From positions 67,132,010-67,196,009 of the forward strand of contig CM066983.1 in the NCBI GenBank assembly GCA_033977485.1: a stretch of DNA of 64,000 nt, in the 5' to 3' direction. A program made the position numbers and the translations under genes. This document shows positions 58,103 through 64,000 of this stretch, piece by piece (within the stretch, counting starts at the first letter, position 1; each line of letters begins with the position of its first letter). The notes under the pieces were generated by a model, which ran no database searches, was not told where the DNA came from, and saw nothing but the letters and a program-made list of their open reading frames with translations. Origin of the DNA: Hydrangea macrophylla. Lineage: Eukaryota; Streptophyta; Magnoliopsida; Cornales; Hydrangeaceae.

Positions 58103-59236
58103 AAGAGAAATACAAAAATTCGGAATAATAGATAGGAAAATATAGGTGCTACACGCACACATACACTCTCTCTCTATATATGCATATACATATATAATAT
58201 ATATATATATAAATAGAGTCACATATATATGTGGGGGTGAAACAATTTTTAGAATTTCCTTTTTTTGAAAGTTTGGCAATTTTCGGAATTTCCTTTTTCT
58301 TTTAAGGGTATTTCTGTCTCAAAAATATGTTGTAGGGACTTTGACTACAAATGTTTCCATGATGGACCTATGAACCTAAAAGTTCCCTAAAAGGGCTTAT
58401 TACTAAATAATCCATTAAATAATTGTTCATATGACAAATACACATCCTTAAGATTATTTTGATGGAAACAATCATGTTTGGATGGAATTTTGAAATTTCA
58501 TGGCTGTTTCATTTCCATGACTTGGGAAATCAAAACGTTTCAACCGTTTCAATGGAAACAAAATAAAAAAAATATATAAAAACATTACAACTTAGGATTA
58601 ATGTGCTATAAAAGTTGAGGACCACATGGTTCTGTTAACTCCCAACTCATGTTTTCATGCACAAAACATCATCTCTAACTTAAAAGAAGAAACAAGCAAG
58701 ACTTGTTTTTCTAAATAAGTAAGATTTTATTAACATGCATCTTTAAAAAAAGTTGATCATGAAGATGATTATGTAATTTTAATTGATAAGAATGTACTCC
58801 AAAGTTGTCATTAAAAACACCCTAAAATATGTCGGGCAATTAGGTCCTTTAGAGGCTCATTCTAAATCGACTCGTGAGATAAATGAGTCAAATTGAGCAT
58901 AATTCGAGATCCGTTGACTCACTAATTAAGCTCGCTCCACCTCCGCATGATACAGTCAATACTCAATCGAAGCAATATAAACCGAGTAATGCATAGTTCC
59001 TAACTTTGAGATATATACCTCAAATGCTATGAGAGTAATACCATATACAATGGTCAATGGCACCACGATCACTACCATAATATCTAATACAACTTAAAAC
59101 ACATTTTTTTTTCTCTATGCAGGAGTATTTATCTTGTTCTTCTAGATCATGAGGGAAAACAGAAAAGGAGAGATTAACAGTGTCATGGAATGGAGAAATT
59201 AAGTGATACCGTTACTCCATGTTATCACGCCAATTT
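58103..59236. other. Intergenic DNA, nothing recognised
   Basis: AT-rich with a (ta)n stretch near 58193-58212. Minus-strand frames here overlap the LTR edge and simple repeats and have no coding character. Confidence 0.5.
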
Positions 59237-59397
59237 CTTGGAGAGCATTTTTGCTCACCCATTAGCGGCCATTGTTCACTCAGGCCCCCACTAGGTGACA
59301 TATGTCTCATTTCAGTTATGTTGATAATACAGGAGCAAAATGAGATTGGTATAGACACATGTCATCTAATGGAGACCTGGGTAAGCAAAATTGATCT
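59237..59397. mobile_element. Fold-back MITE
   Basis: Left gagagcatttttgctcaccca and right ctgggtaagcaaaattgatctc are imperfect inverted termini. Inside, gacatatgtctcat and agacacatgtcatc pair as well. A second copy of the terminal motif gagagcatttttgctcaccc lies alone at 60307-60326. Confidence 0.6.
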
Positions 59398-60555
59398 CAA
59401 TCCCTTATCGTGATCCTGTGAAAAATAGGGAGATGTGTATGGTGAAGATTGAGGGGTCACATCTCATTAACGTGATGATGTGTTGTAATGTGATTGAATC
59501 TTTTCTCCATGGAATGCCTTTAATTCTCAGCGTTAGGCTTCCACTTTCTAAAATTGTCACTTAAGTTAAAGATTTGGTATTCTGTTCTCAATTTCTGAAG
59601 GAAGATATTCCATTTTTGGATATACTTAATTGTCAATTGATCCAAAATCAGAGCAAGCAGATGAGGTCCTCAAACCAAACCATTTAAAAATGACATAATT
59701 TCAAACTAACATTTGATTTGTAAACTAAAACCACAAGCTTTAAAACTTATTAACCAAGTTCAGTTAAATGTTGTTTTGTCAACCCACCCAATCTCTTTTA
59801 TGGGTTCACGCACCTATCATCCACCCCCCACGTTAATTTTACATATAGGTACACACATACACACACATACATTTGTATGCATATATATATTTATATACAT
59901 GCCCACAGAATATTTTAAAAACATATTTTTTACCAAACCTTTGTAGGCATTGTCTCCTTAACTAATCTTAGAGTAATTAATTGAGAGAGTAGTGAATAAT
60001 CATTTAGCTAACATCATCTTTGATACTCCTATCCTAAAAGCAAGCCTAAAATGGTAGTTCAACCACAATAATATTATTACAAAAAAAATCTCACCCCTCT
60101 AATTCTCTACTTATATGTATTCTTTAGTACATCAAGATAACATCTCAAGGGTAAGTATTTCAAGCATCATAATCTACACATTAAGGAGTGTATATATGGT
60201 CACTAATATACATATAACTCAATGAACTTGAGAAATGGATAAGGAGTTAAAAGTTTAAGTTGATGGAAGGAAAAGTTCACCTAATAAATAAGCCAAAGAA
60301 CAATGAGAGCATTTTTGCTCACCCAAAAAATTGTACACCAATGCTCACCCAAGCATCCCATTGACCAAGAACAACCTAATACACAACTGATTTGGGAACA
60401 AGGCCGTCTCATTGCATCAGACCAATGAATTAATCAATGAACCAAGTTATTTCATAAACATGTACAAGTGAGTAATATTTATATATACGAGTTGAATAAT
60501 GGACAATTTTTTTTTTTTTTTTTATTTTATTTTCTTAACACTAAATGAAATGAAA
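59398..60555. other. Intergenic DNA, nothing recognised
   Basis: AT-rich, low-complexity stretches. No supported gene. Confidence 0.5.
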
Positions 60556-60719
60556 AATGCTAAGTACACCAGAATTAGACATCTAAATGGTTCACACGTA
60601 GATATGTCAGTGGCAATATTGAATTTAAGTTTAATTTTAATTTTTCTTTATTTTGTAATTAAATAAAAGCTTAGTTGTCCACGTTATTGCAGGTGTCTTA
60701 TTTTGGTGTACATGTCATT
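60556..60719. mobile_element. MITE of the AATGCTA group
   Basis: Left AATGCTAAGTACACCAGAAT and right, read inward, AATGACATGTACACCAAAAT, with tagacatc/gtgtctta continuing the symmetry. The short 81-codon frame at 60675-60920 starts within it and is not a gene. Confidence 0.6.
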
Positions 60720-61668
60720 ACTCTTATGAAATACGTTTGGGATTGTCCAAGACCCACAATGAATGGAATGCGCAAATTAGTACTATTATTTTATAGCAAG
60801 AGAAACATTACATTGTATAAAAGTAGATTCCAACAGGAATTAGTACAAGCATATAGAAGAAAGAAAAACATGAAAATTAAAGAACGCAACTTTTTCACCC
60901 ACACTGCAATCTCCTCATAACTCGCTCCCCAAATTTCCAAATTTTGTTCCTGTGACAGTTGAATCATTTAAAACAAAATTTGAAAATTTAATAGTCCCTA
61001 CTATAATTAGATATAGAATAATTGTCACAGCATTTAGAAATGATCATAGCCTTACCCTTATTATTATAAGTATTAGATTAGAACTAGTAAACTACAATAG
61101 CTACTCGAGCTTAAAATAATTACAAACAAATCCAATTTTATTGAGAAAACTTATTTATATATGTGTATCTATAGCAGTATAGCATGAAATTATTGGATTC
61201 ATCATCTATAATCATTTAAAGTTCTCTCTCTAGTACTAGATTTGTTATATCTACTCATAGGATTTGAAATTGTGCTCTTTTCTATGAATTCTATGACAGT
61301 GAGAGTTATCAAAATACAGATATTAATGCATTTATTTTCCTAAAATATTATATGATTCACCTATATGACATTTTTATATCCTTCTGTTGAGATTTCAGGC
61401 GATTTTTCAACTGCTCCTCCATGCATGGAGAAAGGTACGTAAGAATCAAAATATAAAAATGTGGGAATGATGAATTTGACTCTCTTTATTACTCATTCAT
61501 TGGTTATGATTGGGAGGGTCACCAACCAAACCAATGGAACATTCATGACTTGTGACACTTTCTTATTAGTATAATTTATTTTTCTTAAATATTGTAAACC
61601 AAACACGTATAGAGAGAGAGACAACAAGTGGACCACTCATAACAAACTCACTCAAAAATAAAAAGAGT
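60720..61668. other. Intergenic DNA, nothing recognised
   Basis: AT-rich noncoding sequence. Confidence 0.5.
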
Positions 61669-61857
61669 AATGCTAGATGCACAAAAAAAGTGCACAATAA
61701 AATGCACAACTTGCTTTAATTTGTTGAACTTTGTGCTGAAAAAGCTGTACACTCTTTTTTTTTGTCTTTTTGTGTGTACAGACTTTTCAGCATGAACTCC
61801 AACAATTTTAAACTGGTTGTGCATTTCGTTGTGCACTTTTTTTGTGCATCTAGCATT
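61669..61857. mobile_element. MITE with near-perfect inverted arms, AATGCTA group
   Basis: Starts AATGCTAGATGCACAAAAAA and ends in its reverse complement TTTTTTTGTGCATCTAGCATT. Further in, gtgcacaataaaatgcacaac pairs with gttgtgcatttcgttgtgcac, and agctgtacac with gtgtacag. The 189-bp unit is one long hairpin. Target duplication not clear. Confidence 0.85.
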
Positions 61858-62420
61858 TCCGAAATAAAAATTGGCTAACCAATCAATTGGTACACCACCA
61901 CTAATTATAAGCTGAAAAATGAAAATGAATTTATTTTTTTAGTCTCTCTCTTAATTTCTTGTTCACTTACATCTGTGTGTATCAATATATACACACACTG
62001 ACACACAAACATATATAGAGGGAGACAATTTTTTGTATGATTCCATCCCCATTTATAAAAGGGCCCACCCAATCACAAGACAGTAGCCCAAATCACCACC
62101 CCAAAACAGCATAGTACCAATACTATTTACTACTCCTATTATACTATATATAGCATACATTAGAGTACAATTAAGTGGAGTCTATTGATTTAAAAAAAAA
62201 AGATAAAAAATTTAAGTGAAGTCTATTACTATGGACGAAATGTTGTTTATGTTGTGTTAAATCAAAAAATTTATAGTAAAAATTTCTTGAATTGAATAAA
62301 ATTGGTGGTAGAATTACCCAGCCTCTAAAACTACTTATTAGCTAGTATGATAAATAATTGTACTTGGCCCTCTTTTTTTTTAGTTGTTAATTTGCAAGGT
62401 TTTTTTTTTTATAGATTCTC

Positions 62421-62444
62421 ATATATATATATATATATATATAT
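62421..62444. repeat. (TA)n microsatellite
   Basis: About 24 bases of alternating at, next to poly-T tracts. Confidence 0.9.
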
Positions 62445-62524
62445 TTTGATAGCTTTTCAGAGATTCACATTTATGCTAATTTGAGAATTTATTGATTAAT
62501 TAAGTTAAAAAAAAAAAACTAGGT

Positions 62525-62600
62525 TTTTTTTTTTTTTTTTTTTATGACATGAGGACTTAAATGCTAAGATCTTTGCCACTTGAGCTATGCCTCACTTGAA
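62525..62600 (-). mobile_element. Possible tRNA-derived SINE relic
   Basis: On the minus strand the stretch reads GAGGCATAGCTCAAGTGG, then caaagatcttagcatttaagtcc, followed directly by a run of about 20 A. TAGCTCAAGTGG is close to a tRNA A box. A B box is not clear. It could also be a decayed tRNA pseudogene. Tentative. Confidence 0.35.
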
Positions 62601-63700
62601 AAAAAAAAACCCTAGTTTTATCTTCTTTTTTGGTAAACTTTATTTTACTAGTGTTATCTTATGAGATTTACTAGTATTCTGAGTAAAATTCAAATAATTT
62701 TAGTGTTCAAAATTGAATAAAATATAAGGGAAAAAAGTATCAAATAAAATAGATTGGTTGCACGATCAAATGGAAATTGATGTAATTCTCTTGAGAAAAT
62801 TACACCTACAGCCCCTGGACTTAAAGTCATTTCCACTATGACCCTCTATATTTCTATTTGTGAACTAGTTCTCCCTGCAATTTCAATTAAAGTGTAACAC
62901 TTATGATTTTCGTCAAATTTAATGGAACAAAACTTCATAGTTATTTTTTGTATACCCTCTATAGGCTATACTCGCTCCGTTCCATTAAATCCAACAGATT
63001 TATTAATGGTTGTAAATTATTCCAAAGGTACATAGAGTATTAGTAGTATATATACTCGCTCCGTTCTATTAAATCGGTTGGTTCGATCGATTTTTTCATG
63101 TTTAAAAACTAACTAATAGACTCGATTCGGTCGATTTTGTTGCCACTTTCGATCGGTTCGGTTCCTTAGGTTCGGGATCTCCTTTTTTTTTTTTTAACAC
63201 AACCCTAAGTATTAATGACACGTTGTTTGAAATTACAAATTAAAGCATATATCACAATAAAAATAGCATTGAGTATAGGGGGTGTGAGTGTAATTTTTTC
63301 AATTTTGTGCGTTTGATAAAACTGAAAATTAAATACTGAAAATTAAGTGCTGAATTTCAAGTACTGAAAAGTTTAAGCGATTGAATTTGCAGTACTGAAA
63401 ACAGTTTTTCAAGTACTGAAATATACTACATTAAGTTATTATTTTCAGTATAAATTTTTCACTTAAAGTTTTTCAGTGATTTTTTGACAACTTTTTTAAA
63501 TAAGTGGTACATTATCAAATGCACTGAAAAAAAGAATAAATACTACTCCGTAATAATTTTCATTTTCATAACTTAATTAAATTATAATACACACCCTAAT
63601 TAATCCGTTAGTGGTGGCGAGGCAACTAAAGAGCCCAAAAACGGCGAAGTTAAAAAAATAAATAAATAAAATTGGGGGAATCGTGGCGATCCATGAGTTG
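62601..63700. other. Intergenic DNA with two Stowaway-like terminal motifs
   Basis: tactcgctccgttccatta (about 62969-62987) and tactcgctccgttctatta (about 63053-63071) resemble the ctccctccgt start of Stowaway MITEs. They lie in the same orientation 84 bp apart, so no complete element can be drawn. The rest is AT-rich. A cluster of agtactgaaaa repeats lies at 63330-63530. Confidence 0.4.
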
Positions 63701-64000
63701 CTTTGCCGTTAGAATCTCACTTGCTTTGCTTCTTTCTCTCTCTACCTATACATATACAAACCTATATCTATATATGGCACACAGAGCTACACACCTGTCT
63801 ATATATAGAAGTGTATATATATATCTATATATTCATACATGACTTAAAATCACACATCCCACAACAGAACCTAATAATTTGAACCTAATAATTTGAAGGC
63901 TCGAGAGAGAGACTTTGGATAATATTTCTCATTTTTTTTGGGGTATTTTGAGTGCTGATAACGACGACACTCAATCGCTTGCTTCCTTCCAAAACAGAGA
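63701..64000 (+). promoter_or_regulatory. Possible promoter and 5' leader of a gene beyond the right edge
   Basis: Base composition changes to CT-rich (tctttctctctctacc), with tatata clusters near 63758-63830, followed by a ct/ag-rich leader-like stretch to the end. This resembles plant core promoters with Y patches. No start codon or exon can be proven inside the window. Confidence 0.3.

Noticed and set aside
60675..60920. An 81-codon open frame
   Set aside because: It starts inside a MITE and shows no conserved motif or splice context.

Overview
The window is plant nuclear DNA, almost certainly from a dicot. It has spliced GT-AG introns, Cassandra, Ty1/copia, Ty3/gypsy, CACTA, MULE and hAT elements, many MITEs, and an endogenous caulimovirid. 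I cannot name the species. Only one clear host gene is present: the 3' part of a plant tweety-like membrane protein gene at 1590-5852 (+ strand), with its upstream exon(s) outside the window. The rest is a deep transposon nest plus intergenic DNA. The last 300 bases may lead into a gene beyond the right edge.

Layout. 1-6150: host gene, with a Cassandra solo LTR (5S rRNA-like promoter, target duplication CTTCT) upstream and MITEs in its introns. 6190-9300: fold-back MITEs and a decayed SANT/Myb-like fragment. 9579-11674: a MULE with a perfect 9-bp target duplication, a captured gene fragment and a 200-bp tandem array. 12001-21003: a broken Ty1/copia element on the minus strand, with a long gypsy solo LTR inserted in its gag. 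21052-21684: a truncated Tat/Ogre-like LTR, cut by an outer CACTA element. 22131-45225: a second CACTA (target duplication GTT) sitting inside the outer one. It carries a copia-type solo LTR, two Tekay-like solo LTRs and, inside one of those, an endogenous pararetrovirus (29339-37775). 45229-49200: the remaining half of the outer CACTA with its two decayed transposase genes. 49513-58102: another Tekay-like LTR holding a TGAT...ATCA solo LTR, which itself holds a nearly complete hAT element. 58103-64000: gene-poor DNA with MITEs.

The most unusual locus is the pararetrovirus. Movement and coat protein sequence lies on the minus strand. Protease, reverse transcriptase, RNase H and a second ORF lie on the plus strand. 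Two 497-bp copies of the viral noncoding promoter region face each other across a 101-bp spacer. This looks like two opposed viral molecules or components that share a common region, joined in an AT-rich site whose host flank is itself duplicated in inverted orientation.

A second theme is a family of four very long Tekay-like LTRs. In each, a different tandem-repeat family occupies the same relative position, and three of them carry their own CpG-rich palindromic motif. Target-site duplications read directly from the sequence support most element boundaries. Family names rest on motif recognition without any database search.
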